A stretch of 64,000 bases of DNA from Roseateles sp049532965. Its GTDB lineage: Bacteria > Pseudomonadota > Gammaproteobacteria > Burkholderiales > Burkholderiaceae_C. Of this stretch, positions 46,282 to 55,603 are shown piece by piece (within the stretch, counting starts at the first letter, position 1; each line of letters begins with the position of its first letter). The translations under genes and the position numbers were made by a program. The stretch covers positions 3,596,001 to 3,660,000 of the forward strand of contig NZ_CP186694.1 in the NCBI RefSeq assembly GCF_049532965.1, read 5' to 3'. A model generated the notes under the pieces. The model was not told the origin of the DNA and did no database searches. It saw only the letters and a program-made list of their open reading frames with translations.

Positions 46282-47160
46282 TCAGAGCGTCATCGGCGCG
46301 CTGATGACCTGCTCGCTGTGGCGCGGCTCCCGCCGGCACGATTCGAGTTCATTGACCACGCAGCGCGCCAGCGTGATCAGCGACTCCCGCTGACGTTCGC
46401 GCAAGCGGCGCGGCAGCCGGTCCATCACGCACAGGCTGCCGACCACCTCCCCGGTCGACAGCGCCAACGGCACCGACGCATAGAAGCGCACGTACGGCGC
46501 GCCCTGCACCAGCGGATGGTCGAGGAACCGCGTGTCCTGCCAGGTGTCGGCCACCTCGTGCAACCCGTGCCGGTGCGTCAGGTGCGTGCACAGGCCCCGC
46601 GCCCGCGGCATCAGCCGCAGGTTCAGGCCCGACGTGCCGATCAGCCGCAGTTCGTCCCCGTCCACCAGCCCGATCGCGGCCATGCCGCCGCCGCTGATGT
46701 CGCACGCCAGGTCGGCCAGTTCGTCGAACGCCGCATGCACCCGCGGCTGCACGTCCAACCCGTCGACCGCCGCCTGGCGCTCATCCTCGTCCGTGGCCAG
46801 CGGCGGCAGCCAGCTGCGCAGCAGCTCGAGCGCCTCCTCCGCCTGGCAACTCTTGTCGAAGAAGCCCGAGATGCCGTGCTCCGCGCAGGCGCGCCGCATC
46901 TCCTCGTAATAGCTGTTGCTCAGCACGATCACCCGCGCCCCGAGCCCCAGTTGCCGCATCGCCCGCAGCACGCGCAACCCGCTGCCCGGCTGCAGGGCCA
47001 GGTCCATCATCACCACGTCCGGCTGCGTCCGCGCGATCACCTCGATCGCGGTCTGCTCGTCCGCCGCCTCGCCCGCCACGCGGATCCGGCGCTCCCGCGC
47101 CAGCAGCGCCTGCAACTGGGCCCGTACCGCGATCGATCCTTCAACGATGACAACGTTCAT
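46282..47160 (-). CDS. Response regulator with C-terminal GAF domain
   Basis: 292 residues. Receiver domain 1-120: NVVIVEGS, phospho-acceptor in VVMMDLALQPGSG, VIVLSNS and the conserved lysine in GFFDKSC. After a linker, a GAF domain (about 140-275) ends with the typical VPLALSTGEVVGSLCVMD. No DNA-binding, cyclase or kinase domain follows, so it may act by protein contact or as a sensor adaptor. The ATG at 47160 follows GGGGGA; longer frames upstream are antisense to mnmA and rejected. Confidence 0.85.
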   Translation of the reverse strand: MNVVIVEGSIAVRAQLQALLARERRIRVAGEAADEQTAIEVIARTQPDVVMMDLALQPGSGLRVLRAMRQLGLGARVIVLSNSYYEEMRRACAEHGISGFFDKSCQAEEALELLRSWLPPLATDEDERQAAVDGLDVQPRVHAAFDELADLACDISGGGMAAIGLVDGDELRLIGTSGLNLRLMPRARGLCTHLTHRHGLHEVADTWQDTRFLDHPLVQGAPYVRFYASVPLALSTGEVVGSLCVMDRLPRRLRERQRESLITLARCVVNELESCRREPRHSEQVISAPMTL

Positions 47161-47376
47161 GATTCTGTCCCCCTGGTTTCTTCCAGTTTCGTCGGCCCTC
47201 CCCGCCGCCGACAGGCGCAGACGCCACGAGCCGCTGTGCGCACCGGCCCAAAGCGCTGTCAGCCGTTCGCCTACACCGGGGGTCCCGGCCCCCATCGGGG
47301 CGAGCACTGCATCACGAACCGCCGCTCCGCCCCCTCTTCGGACGGGTGATCCGCGGCTTTGGGACAATCGCGCCCC

Positions 47377-48486
47377 ATGAGTCCCAAGAAGCAACGCATC
47401 GTCGTCGGACTGTCCGGCGGCGTTGATTCCGCCGTGTCCGCCTGGCTCCTGAAGCAGGCGGGCCATGAGGTCGTCGGCATCTTCATGAAGAACTGGGAAG
47501 ACGACGACGACAGCGAGTACTGCTCCTCCAACATCGACTTCGTCGACGCCGCCGCGGTGGCCGACGTCATCGGCATCGAGATCGAGCACGTCAACTTCGC
47601 CGCCGAGTACAAGGACCGCGTCTTCGCCGAGTTCCTGCGCGAGTACCAGGCCGGCCGTACGCCCAACCCCGACGTGCTCTGCAATGCGGAGATCAAGTTC
47701 AAGGCCTTCCTCGACCACGCCATGCGGCTGGGCGCCGAGAAGATCGCGACCGGCCACTACGCCCGTGTCCGGGAGCTGGACGACGGCCGCGTGCAGTTGC
47801 TCAAGGGCCTGGACCCGCTGAAGGACCAGAGCTATTTCCTGCACCGGTTGAACCAGGCCCAGTTGCGCAAGACGGTCTTCCCGGTCGGCGAGCTGCCGAA
47901 GACCGAAGTCCGCCGCCTCGCCGAAGGGATCGGCCTGCCCAACGCCAAGAAGAAGGACTCGACCGGCATCTGCTTCATCGGCGAGCGGCCGTTCCGCGAG
48001 TTCCTCAACCGCTACCTCTCGCACAAGCCCGGCCCCATCAAGGACGATCGCGGCCGCAAGCTGGGCGAGCACGTGGGCCTGTCGTTCTACACCTTGGGGC
48101 AGCGGCAGGGCCTGGGCATCGGCGGCGTCAAGGAGAAAGGCGCGCCGCGCGGCGGCGGAGAGCACGCGCCGTGGTTCGTCGCCCGCAAGGACCTGGACAC
48201 CAACACGCTGGTGGTCGTCCAGGGCCACGACCACCCGCTGCTGCAGAGCCGCAGCCTGGTCGCCCAGGACCTGAGCTGGACGGACGCGATGCCGGCGTTC
48301 GGCGGCTACGGCGCCAAGACGCGTTACCGGCAGGCCGACGCGGCCTGCGCCCTGACGCCGGGCGAGGGCAGCATCCGGCTGGACTTCCCGCAGGCCCAAT
48401 GGGCGGTCACGCCGGGCCAGAGCGCCGTCCTGTACGACGGCGACGTCTGCCTGGGCGGCGGCGTCATCTCCGAAGCGATCGCCTGA
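47377..48486 (+). CDS. mnmA: tRNA 2-thiouridine(34) synthase MnmA
   Basis: Adds sulfur to U34 of Lys, Glu and Gln tRNAs using ATP and persulfide from the Tus/IscS chain; 369 residues. PP-loop GLSGGVDSAVSAWLL near residues 12-26, catalytic cysteine in NPDVLCNAEIKF, and second cysteine in DSTGICFIGERPF. The tRNA-binding GHYA and C-terminal beta-barrel (LYDGDVCLGGGVI) are intact. Start MSPKKQRIVVG at 47377. Confidence 0.97.
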   Translation: MSPKKQRIVVGLSGGVDSAVSAWLLKQAGHEVVGIFMKNWEDDDDSEYCSSNIDFVDAAAVADVIGIEIEHVNFAAEYKDRVFAEFLREYQAGRTPNPDVLCNAEIKFKAFLDHAMRLGAEKIATGHYARVRELDDGRVQLLKGLDPLKDQSYFLHRLNQAQLRKTVFPVGELPKTEVRRLAEGIGLPNAKKKDSTGICFIGERPFREFLNRYLSHKPGPIKDDRGRKLGEHVGLSFYTLGQRQGLGIGGVKEKGAPRGGGEHAPWFVARKDLDTNTLVVVQGHDHPLLQSRSLVAQDLSWTDAMPAFGGYGAKTRYRQADAACALTPGEGSIRLDFPQAQWAVTPGQSAVLYDGDVCLGGGVISEAIA

Positions 48487-48598
48487 CGGCAGCTCATCCG
48501 GCGAATCCGGGCACTCGTCGCATCGCGGAGCGCCGCCCGGGGGTGTCCCATGACAATGCGCACCTCCCCTGCCGGAGGTCGCCCGAGAGCGCGCCGGC

Positions 48599-49954
48599 GT
48601 GTCGTCGCCTTCTCCGGACTGCCCCTTGGATCGCCCCCTGGATCGTCTGCTCGCCCGCATCGCCCAGCCCGCCTTCGTGCTGCGCGTCGCCGCGCTGGCG
48701 ATCTGCCTGCTCGAGCTGGGCTCGGCGATCTGGGGCCTGATGGGCAATGCGACGGAACCCTATGACGGCGTCCTCGCCAGCCTCTACCGCCGCACCGGCG
48801 GCGACACCCGGGACGCCCCCTTCGTCCTGACCTGCCTGGCGCTGGTGATGCTCTTCGCCTGGCACTTCTGGCGCCTGGCGCGCCAGCGGTACCTGGACCA
48901 GCCGCCGACCGACGCGCTGTCGCGCGTGCTCCTGCTCAACCTGCTGGCGCTGCTCGTCACGCCGGGCCTGCCCTTCCTCGTCACGGTACTGGCGGCCTTG
49001 CTGCTCAACGTGCGGCGGGCCTTCAACTTCGCGCTGGCGCAGGTCGTCCTCAACGTCGCGCTGTACTGGCTGCTGCCGAGCGAAGCGCAGCGGCTGGAGC
49101 AACTCCAGCCCGGCATGCCGTGGTGGTTGAACAGCCTGGGGCTGGCGATGTCGATGGTGGCCCTGCACGGCATGGCCTTCGGCCTGGGCCGGCTGGCCGC
49201 GGCCGAGGCGGAGCGCCGGCGGTGGTTCCAGGCGATGCTGGCCGAGAAGGAATCCGGCGAGCGCCTGCAGATCGAGCAGCTGCGCTATGCCGAGCGGCTG
49301 CACATGGCACGCGAGTTGCATGACGTGATGGGGCACCACCTGACCGCGCTCAACCTGCACCTGCAGCTCAGCGAAGCGCTGCTCAAGCGCCAGGACGAGG
49401 CCGGCGCCGCCCAGGCCGTGGAGAAGGCCCGTCAGGGTGCCGCGGGGCTGCTGGCCGAGGTCCGCGCCGCGGTGTCGCGCGAGCGCGAGAGCCAGCGCAT
49501 CAACCTGGAGGCGGCGCTGCGCACGCTGGCCGACGGCATCGCCAGCACGCAGATCGAGCTGGCGCTGGACCCGGTCGCGCAAGACCTGACGCCGCGCTGC
49601 GCGCACGCGCTGCTGCGCTGCGTGCAGGAAGCCGTGACCAATGCGGTCCGCCATGCCGGCGCGACGCGGGTGCGGGTGAGCCTGGAAGCGGTGGAAGGCG
49701 TGGAAGCTGCCCCGACCGCGGAGGCCACCGGAGCGGCACCATCCGGTGCGGCGGCTGCCGCCAACGGGTCCAGGAGCGGTGGCCCGCAGGTGCGCGTGCG
49801 GGTTGACGACAATGGCCGCGGCACGCGCAAGCTGCGCGAGGGCAACGGCCTCAAGGGCATGCAGGAACGCATGGCCGAACTGGGCGGGACGATGCAGGTG
49901 CTGCGCCATCACCCCGGATTCCTGATCGAACTGAACTGCCCGCGGCGCGCCTGA
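48599..49954 (+). CDS. Membrane sensor histidine kinase (DesK/NarL class)
   Basis: 451 residues from a GTG start. Five or six membrane helices fill residues about 20-205 with almost no periplasmic domain, as in DesK-like sensors. HisKA_3 contains RELHDVMGHHLTALNLHL (phospho-acceptor H), and HATPase contains QEAVTNAVRHAGAT, VDDNGRG and GNGLKGMQERM. An Ala/Gly insertion (about 365-385) lies inside the ATPase domain. The cognate NarL-type regulator starts 32 bp downstream, so the two form a two-component operon. Confidence 0.9.
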   Translation: MSSPSPDCPLDRPLDRLLARIAQPAFVLRVAALAICLLELGSAIWGLMGNATEPYDGVLASLYRRTGGDTRDAPFVLTCLALVMLFAWHFWRLARQRYLDQPPTDALSRVLLLNLLALLVTPGLPFLVTVLAALLLNVRRAFNFALAQVVLNVALYWLLPSEAQRLEQLQPGMPWWLNSLGLAMSMVALHGMAFGLGRLAAAEAERRRWFQAMLAEKESGERLQIEQLRYAERLHMARELHDVMGHHLTALNLHLQLSEALLKRQDEAGAAQAVEKARQGAAGLLAEVRAAVSRERESQRINLEAALRTLADGIASTQIELALDPVAQDLTPRCAHALLRCVQEAVTNAVRHAGATRVRVSLEAVEGVEAAPTAEATGAAPSGAAAAANGSRSGGPQVRVRVDDNGRGTRKLREGNGLKGMQERMAELGGTMQVLRHHPGFLIELNCPRRA

Positions 49955-49986
49955 ACAGGGACCGCGCCTTCCAGCAAGGAGACGAC

Positions 49987-50634
49987 ATGAGCGACAACAC
50001 GATCAAGCTGCTGCTGGTGGAAGACCAGCAACTGGTGCGCGAGGGGCTGAAGGGCCTGCTGGCGTTGCACGATGACATCCGCCTGGTGGGCGAGGCGTCC
50101 GACGGCGCGGAGGCGCTGGAGCTGCTGGCGCGCGAGCAGCCCGATGTGATCCTGTCGGACATGCGGATGCCGCGACTGGACGGCATCGGGCTGATCCGGG
50201 CGCTGGCGGCGCGGGCGCTGAAGATTCCGGTGGTGCTGCTGACCACCTTCGACGACACGGCGGCCTTCGACGAGGCGGTGCGGGCCGGTGCACGGGGCTT
50301 CCTGCTGAAGGCGATCAGCCCCGACACGCTGGTGCAGGCGTTGCGCGACGTGGTTGGCGGCTCGACGGCGCTGCGTCCGTTGCTGACCGAGCGCATGGAG
50401 CGCGCTCCGGTCGAGCGCGCCTTCGCGGCGACGCCGGAACCGGAGCCGCTCAGCCCGAAGGAGTTGCAGGTGCTGCGCCTGGTGGCCAGCGGCCGCAGCA
50501 ACACCGAGATCGCCGCGCTGCTGGGCAACAGCGAGGGCGTGATCAAGAACCACTGCTCCGCGGTGTTCGCGAAGATGGGCGTCAGAGACCGCACGCAGGC
50601 GGTGCTGCGCGCGATCGACCTTGGATGGATCTGA
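49987..50634 (+). CDS. NarL/FixJ-family response regulator
   Basis: 215 residues. Receiver 1-120 with LLLVEDQQLVREG, phospho-acceptor in VILSDMRMPRLDG, VVLLTTFDD and GFLLK all conserved. LuxR-type helix-turn-helix at about 145-205 (LSPKELQVLRLVASGRSNTE then NHCSAVFAKMGVRDRTQAVL). Partner of the kinase just upstream; target genes not visible. A palindromic element follows its stop. Confidence 0.93.
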   Translation: MSDNTIKLLLVEDQQLVREGLKGLLALHDDIRLVGEASDGAEALELLAREQPDVILSDMRMPRLDGIGLIRALAARALKIPVVLLTTFDDTAAFDEAVRAGARGFLLKAISPDTLVQALRDVVGGSTALRPLLTERMERAPVERAFAATPEPEPLSPKELQVLRLVASGRSNTEIAALLGNSEGVIKNHCSAVFAKMGVRDRTQAVLRAIDLGWI

Positions 50635-50669
50635 GGCGGGAGCGCGCCAAGCCCTTTGTTTTTCTCCCT

Positions 50670-50843
50670 CTCCCGCTCCCTCCTGCGGACCTCTTACTCC
50701 CTCTCCCGCTCCCTCCTGCGGACCTCTTACTCCCTCTCCCGCTTGCGGGAGAGGGCAGGGGTGAGGGTCTTCGCCTCCCTCAGTCCCTCGACTCGCGGCC
50801 TCCCACCCTCACCCCTCCCTCTCCCGCCCCGCGGGAGAGGGGG
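50670..50843. repeat. MITE/REP-like palindromic elements, copy 3 (rearranged)
   Basis: The region between the convergent regulator and small-protein genes holds a 33 bp unit repeated in tandem (starting about 50670 and 50703, ending in the full palindrome at 50734-50755). This is followed by a spacer and a second, inverted half-element at 50806-50843. The 54 bp at 50714-50767 match 5681-5734 with one mismatch. The order of arms differs from copies 1 and 2, suggesting two elements nested or joined. Confidence 0.78.
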
Positions 50844-50906
50844 AAAGACAGGAGAGGGGCGAGACGGGAAAGCTGGAGGAGAGAAAGCCTGAGGGCGGGA
50901 AGCCTC

Positions 50907-51368
50907 TTATATCCAGAGGTCGTAGTCCTGGAGGGCTCGAATGCGCCGTTCCACGCTGAGGAACCGCGCGGCGCCCACTTCGCCGATCGCGCGCACGACG
51001 CGCGGGTGGTACTTCTTGTAGAGCTTCTGCTCCGCGTCCACGTAGCTCAGGTAGCCGCGCGAGAAGTACTTCGACTGCGCGTTGGTCGGCTTGTCGCCGA
51101 TCTGCACGAACTCCACCGACATGCGCGTGAACTGCCGGTTCAGCGCCGCCAGCTCGCGCGCATAGGCCTCATAGATCGGCAGGAACTTCTTGGTCTGGGC
51201 CTCGTTCAGGTCCAGCGACTTGAGCACCACCGCCTTGCGGTCGGCACGGACCGCGTCACGCAGCGTCTGCGCCTGCGCGGCATCGGGCACCGGCGCCGGA
51301 TCGGCAAAAGCCGGCATCGCGACGGTCAAGGACAGGCAAAGCGCGGACAGCGCGGCAAACTTCTTCAT
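50907..51368 (-). CDS. Small periplasmic protein, LTXXQ/Spy-like
   Basis: 153 residues with Sec signal MKKFAALSALCLSLTVAMPAFA. The mature part is all-helical and charged: SLDLNEAQTKKFLPIYEAY resembles the LTxxQ motif of Spy/CpxP-type periplasmic proteins, followed by long helices (YVDAEQKLYKKYHPRVVRA). Spy-like function in envelope stress is inference. The ATG at 51368 follows AGGGAAGAG. Gene order gives no clear partner. Confidence 0.75.
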   Translation of the reverse strand: MKKFAALSALCLSLTVAMPAFADPAPVPDAAQAQTLRDAVRADRKAVVLKSLDLNEAQTKKFLPIYEAYARELAALNRQFTRMSVEFVQIGDKPTNAQSKYFSRGYLSYVDAEQKLYKKYHPRVVRAIGEVGAARFLSVERRIRALQDYDLWI

Positions 51369-51555
51369 CTCTTCCCTCTCGTTCCGCCGGAACATCGACG
51401 GCGCGCCGAATTCTAGGGAGCAGCATCCGCACCAGCCCTCCGGGACTTCACGGGGAGACAACCCGGACGCCACACCTCAAGGCCACCCATGAAGGCCGCC
51501 CCTCAATGCCGCGGATCAACGCTCCGGGCCCCCGTCCGCCAGCGACCGCCCCGGC

Positions 51556-54500
51556 TCACGCCGGGCTCTCCGCCCGCGACCGCCGCCAACGCGCCAGCCA
51601 GCCCGTCGGTGCACCGTCGGGCACGCTCAACACCAGCTCGGTGCCCGCACCCGGCACGCTCTTCACCGTGAAGGCGGCTCGCATCAACCGGGCCCGCTCA
51701 CGCATGCCGCACATGCCATAACGCACGCCGCGCGACGGGCGATCCGACCAGTCCGACGCCAGCCCGATGCCGTTGTCCCGCACCGTCAGCACCACCGACC
51801 GCAGGCGATAGTCGAGCTCCAGCTCCACCAGCGTCGCCCGCGCATGCCGCGCGGCATTGGTCAGCGCCTCGCGAGCGATCATCAGCACCTCGTCCTCGAC
51901 CGCCGGCGGCATCCGGCGCGGCGCGCCCGTCACGCGCATCCGGAACTGGCCCGGCGGGCGGATCAGATCCTGGCCCGCGCGCGTCAGGCTCTCGCGCAGC
52001 CCGCCGCCACCACCCCGGCCCTCACCGTTCCCGCCGCCGTTCCCGCCGCCGTTCCCACCGATCCCACCGTCGCCGCCGTCATCGCCATCGTGGTCTTCTC
52101 CACGCCAGCGCCGCTCCTCCGCCTCTTCGTCATCGATGCGCTGCCGCAACTGGCCGACGCGATCCCGCCCCTCGGCGAGCAATCCCTCGGCGCGCGTGAG
52201 GTCGCGCTCCATCTTGCGGCGCAGTGCCACGTCCGCCACGCGCCGCACGCTCGCGTCCAGGCCCAGCAGCAGCCCCTGGAAGCCCTGCAGCAGCGTGTCA
52301 TGCAGGTCGCGCGCGATGCGCTCGCGCTCGCGATGGCGCTCCTCCAGCCGCATCCGCAAGCGCGCCTGCAACGCCCGCACCCGCAGCCGGTAGCCGCCCC
52401 ATCCCACCGCCACCAGCGCCAGCACCACCGCCCACCGGAACGCCGCGTGCTCGACCAGGCTCGGCGCGATGTGGAAGGCCAGCGCCGTCGGCTGCCGGCT
52501 CCACAAGCCATCCGGATTGGACGCCAGCACCTCGAAGCGGTAATCCCCCGGTCCCAGGTTCGCGTAGGTCGCCTCGCGCTGCGTGCCCGCCTCGCGCCAA
52601 TCGGCATCGACGCCCACCAGCCGGAAGCGGTAGCGCACCTGCTCCGCCCGGCTCAGCACCCGGGCCGCGTAGCGCAGCGTCAGCGCGCTGGTGCCCTCGG
52701 GCAGTTGCTGGCCCTGGGCGGCCGGATAGCTGCGGCCGTCCGCCATCAGCGCCTGGATGTCGACGCCGACCTCGCGCGAGTTGCGCGGCGTGCGCGCCGG
52801 GTCCAGCCACACCACGCCCTGGTTGGTGACGAACCACAGCCGTCCCCGCGCGTCGCGCACCGCGGTGGAGGTCGCCGACGCCTGACGCGCGATGCCCGGC
52901 AAGCCGTCCGCCGCGTCCAGCATCTGGTAGCTCAGCGGATGCGCCGTCTCGACGAACAGCGACGGCACTTCCGCCGCGGCCAGCCGCACCAGTCCCCGCC
53001 CTCCGTTGAGCCAGAGGTCCCCATCGAAGGACTCGACGATGCCGGACACCCGGCCGAAGGCCGGATCGCGGTCGATGGTGATCATGGCGAAGCGTCCGTC
53101 GCGGCCGAGCGCCACGCCGTTCTCGCCCGCCACGACCAACCCGTGGCGACTGTTGAGCACCGTCAGGATGCGGCCGGTGAGCAGGCCCTGCTCCGGCCCG
53201 TAGCGCACCGGCCGCCCGCCTTCGTCGATGCCGGTGAGCACGCCGTCGTGCCCGAACCAGACCGCGCCGTTCGCATCCACCGAGAGCGCGCCCGGCGACA
53301 GGCCGTCGAGCTCGCCTTCGACCACGCGCTCGACACCGCGCTGCGTGGCGTGGAAGACGCCGGCATCCGCCAGCGACAGCCACACGCCGCCCGACGGATC
53401 CGCCGCCATCGCGTTGGCGCGGGCCGCCACACCCGGAGGCAGCGGCAAAGACCAGCGCACCCATCGCCCGCCGGGTGGCGAGCGCCAGAGCGCCTCGTGA
53501 TCGACCAGCCAGAGCGCGCCATCGGTGGCGCGCACGACCTGCTGCGTGGCCGGCCGGCGCGACGCTGGCCGAGGATCGAAGCCCGCCTCCCGCAACGCGC
53601 CGCCCGGCGGATCGACGCGCCAGCTCGCCGACGAACTCGACAGCAGCACGCCGCTGCCATCGGGCTGCACGCTGAAACCGGTCGCCGCGGCGTCCGCCAG
53701 CGACGTGACGCGGTGCATGCGGTGCTGCCGCAGGCTGTTGACGCCGACGTTGGTGCCCACCCAGATCTCGCCGTCGTCGCTCTCCAGCAGCGGCACGGTG
53801 ATCGACGAGCCCAGGCCGTCCGCGACCGTGAACCACTGGCCGCGCGTCCAGTCGAGCTGCTCGCCCGCGCGCAGCCGCGCAGCGTCGGCCGCATCGGTGC
53901 GGAACACGCCCCGACCGTTGATGGTGACCCACAGGCCGCCATCGCGGGCGAACAGCATCTGCTTCACCAGCGTGTGCGGCCGGCCGTCGCGCGCGGAGAC
54001 CACGCTCGGCGAAAACACGGCCTGCGCCGGATCGTCGGCCCGCACCGGTGCCGGCGTGGGCGCGTTGTCGGGCAGACCCGCCCAGCCGCGCCATGAGCCC
54101 GGCAGCCCGAGCGGCCGCACCCCGCCGTGACCGTCCGCCATCCACAACCGATCCTGCCCGTCCTGCGTCAGCACCGCCTGGGGACCGATCCGCACGCCGG
54201 TGTCCTCGAATCGCTCGGCGCCCGCCGCCAATCGATACAGGCGCTCGCCCGAGCTGACCCACAACGTGCCCTGCCGGTCGCGAAAGAGCTGGTCCGCCCC
54301 CGTTTCCGGATAGCCCTCCGCCTCGCCGACGCGATGCCAGCGCACGCCGTCGAAACGCGCGAGGCCCTGGCTCGCGGCCGCCCACAGCGCGCCGGAGGCC
54401 CGCACCAGCCGCAGCACGCGTCCCCCGGGCAAGCCCTGCGCGGCGCCGAAACGCGTGACGCCGTCCTCGCGCAGCCGCATCACGCCGCCTTCGAACAGCC

Positions 54501-54822
54501 CGATCCACGCGGTCTGGTCGTCGTCGACCTGCAATGCATTGATGTTGAGCGCGGGCAGCGGCGTGGTGCCGGCGCGATGGCGCTCGAAGCGGAGTCCGTC
54601 GAAACGGTACAGCCCCATGCCGGTGCCCAGCCACAGCACGCCTTCCCGTCCACCGCCGAGCACCCAGACGTCGGGCGGCGCTCCGTCGCGCACGGTCCAG
54701 GTACGGAAGGAGAAGTCCGCGAGGCCGCTGCCGGTTGCCCGCGTTTCGCCCGGCCCCGGCCTGGCCGCCGAGGCGGTCAGGGCGAACCACATTCCGACGA
54801 CAACGAGCAGACGCGCGACCAT
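51556..54822 (-). CDS. Hybrid-sensor-like histidine kinase with beta-propeller input (Reg_prop/Y_Y_Y)
   Basis: 1088 residues: Sec-type start MVARLLVVVGMWFALTASAA, two seven-blade-type Reg_prop propellers in the periplasm (repeats such as REGVLWLGTGMGLYRFDG and DGEIWVGTNVGVNSL, residues about 35-690), a Y_Y_Y Ig-like domain (about 700-775), one membrane helix (FRWAVVLALVAVGWGGY), HisKA_3 (RIARDLHDTLLQGFQGLL) and HATPase (AREALTNAARHA, DNGIGL). A Gly/Asp-rich insert of about 40 residues separates dimerisation and ATPase domains. No receiver is attached. It lies 46 bp after a regulator gene on the same strand. Such kinases often sense polysaccharide or other large ligands. Confidence 0.9.
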   Translation of the reverse strand: MVARLLVVVGMWFALTASAARPGPGETRATGSGLADFSFRTWTVRDGAPPDVWVLGGGREGVLWLGTGMGLYRFDGLRFERHRAGTTPLPALNINALQVDDDQTAWIGLFEGGVMRLREDGVTRFGAAQGLPGGRVLRLVRASGALWAAASQGLARFDGVRWHRVGEAEGYPETGADQLFRDRQGTLWVSSGERLYRLAAGAERFEDTGVRIGPQAVLTQDGQDRLWMADGHGGVRPLGLPGSWRGWAGLPDNAPTPAPVRADDPAQAVFSPSVVSARDGRPHTLVKQMLFARDGGLWVTINGRGVFRTDAADAARLRAGEQLDWTRGQWFTVADGLGSSITVPLLESDDGEIWVGTNVGVNSLRQHRMHRVTSLADAAATGFSVQPDGSGVLLSSSSASWRVDPPGGALREAGFDPRPASRRPATQQVVRATDGALWLVDHEALWRSPPGGRWVRWSLPLPPGVAARANAMAADPSGGVWLSLADAGVFHATQRGVERVVEGELDGLSPGALSVDANGAVWFGHDGVLTGIDEGGRPVRYGPEQGLLTGRILTVLNSRHGLVVAGENGVALGRDGRFAMITIDRDPAFGRVSGIVESFDGDLWLNGGRGLVRLAAAEVPSLFVETAHPLSYQMLDAADGLPGIARQASATSTAVRDARGRLWFVTNQGVVWLDPARTPRNSREVGVDIQALMADGRSYPAAQGQQLPEGTSALTLRYAARVLSRAEQVRYRFRLVGVDADWREAGTQREATYANLGPGDYRFEVLASNPDGLWSRQPTALAFHIAPSLVEHAAFRWAVVLALVAVGWGGYRLRVRALQARLRMRLEERHRERERIARDLHDTLLQGFQGLLLGLDASVRRVADVALRRKMERDLTRAEGLLAEGRDRVGQLRQRIDDEEAEERRWRGEDHDGDDGGDGGIGGNGGGNGGGNGEGRGGGGGLRESLTRAGQDLIRPPGQFRMRVTGAPRRMPPAVEDEVLMIAREALTNAARHARATLVELELDYRLRSVVLTVRDNGIGLASDWSDRPSRGVRYGMCGMRERARLMRAAFTVKSVPGAGTELVLSVPDGAPTGWLARWRRSRAESPA

Positions 54823-54868
54823 GCGCGCATTCTCGCGGCGGCCGGCGGTCCGCTTCACATGCCGCGTC

Positions 54869-55603
54869 TCAGGCGGCGCAGCGCGCGTCCACGCCGCGCA
54901 CCGCCATGCGGGCGGGCACCGGGACGGGGTCGCGGACGGGCGCGTCGTCGAGCAGTCCCCGCCGCAGCGCCTCGGTCGCCGCCTGCGTGCGGCTGCGCGC
55001 ACCGAGCTTCTGCAGCAGCATCTTCACGTGCGTCTTCACCGTGCCCGCGGCCACGCCCAGCCGCAGGCCGATCGACTTGTTGTCCAGGCCCAGGCACAGC
55101 ATGCGCAGCACATCGCGCTCGCGCGGGGTGAGGTCGTCGCCGAGCCAGCCCTCGGCGACCGCGGCCGCGGCGGCCCGGCACAGATGACGGCGGCCGGCCG
55201 CCACGGCGCGGGCGGCGTCCTGCAATTCCTCGAGCGCGCAGGTCGCATGCACATAGCCCAGCGCACCCGCGGACATCGCGTCCCGGACCCGCCCGCCGTG
55301 CGTCACGGGCGCGACGATCAGCCAATGCGGCCCCGCCATGCCGCCGGCCATGCGGCGCGGCTGCGCGGCCAGCGCCTGCAGCGCGCCCTCGTGGTCCGCG
55401 ACGACCAGGCTCATCGACGGCGTGCGGGCGTCGCGCCGCCAATGCAGCGCGGCGAAGTCCTCCTCGTCCATCTCGCGCGCGCGGAAGAACGGCGACAGCG
55501 CGACGGCGATCCCGGCACGCACCAGGGGGTGGCGGTGCACGACGATCGCATCGGCGGCATGGAGGGCAGTGGCGACGAACGGGGGGCGCTCGGACAGGGA
55601 CAT
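54869..55603 (-). CDS. LuxR-family regulator with degenerate receiver
   Basis: 244 residues from the ATG at 55603 (GGGAG upstream). The C-terminal helix-turn-helix is intact (LTPRERDVLRMLCLGLDNKS, then TVKTHVKMLLQKLGARSRTQA). The receiver-like half is altered: where VDDHPLVREG is expected it reads VHRHPLVRAG, so the acidic pair is lost; the switch Thr/Ser is in AP (LIVAPV) and the Lys is replaced (GYVHA). Phosphorylation in the usual way seems unlikely. It is first of a two-gene operon with the propeller kinase and divergent from the intact regulator at 55800. Confidence 0.87.
   Translation of the reverse strand: MSLSERPPFVATALHAADAIVVHRHPLVRAGIAVALSPFFRAREMDEEDFAALHWRRDARTPSMSLVVADHEGALQALAAQPRRMAGGMAGPHWLIVAPVTHGGRVRDAMSAGALGYVHATCALEELQDAARAVAAGRRHLCRAAAAAVAEGWLGDDLTPRERDVLRMLCLGLDNKSIGLRLGVAAGTVKTHVKMLLQKLGARSRTQAATEALRRGLLDDAPVRDPVPVPARMAVRGVDARCAA

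Noticed and set aside
47161..48747. N-terminal extension of the REC-GAF gene across mnmA
   Set aside because: The extension is antisense to mnmA and has no domain; the receiver starts cleanly at the ATG at 47160.
52020..52080. GGN repeats on the - strand considered as a separate repeat element
   Set aside because: They lie in frame within the propeller kinase gene and encode its Gly-rich insert; reported there instead.
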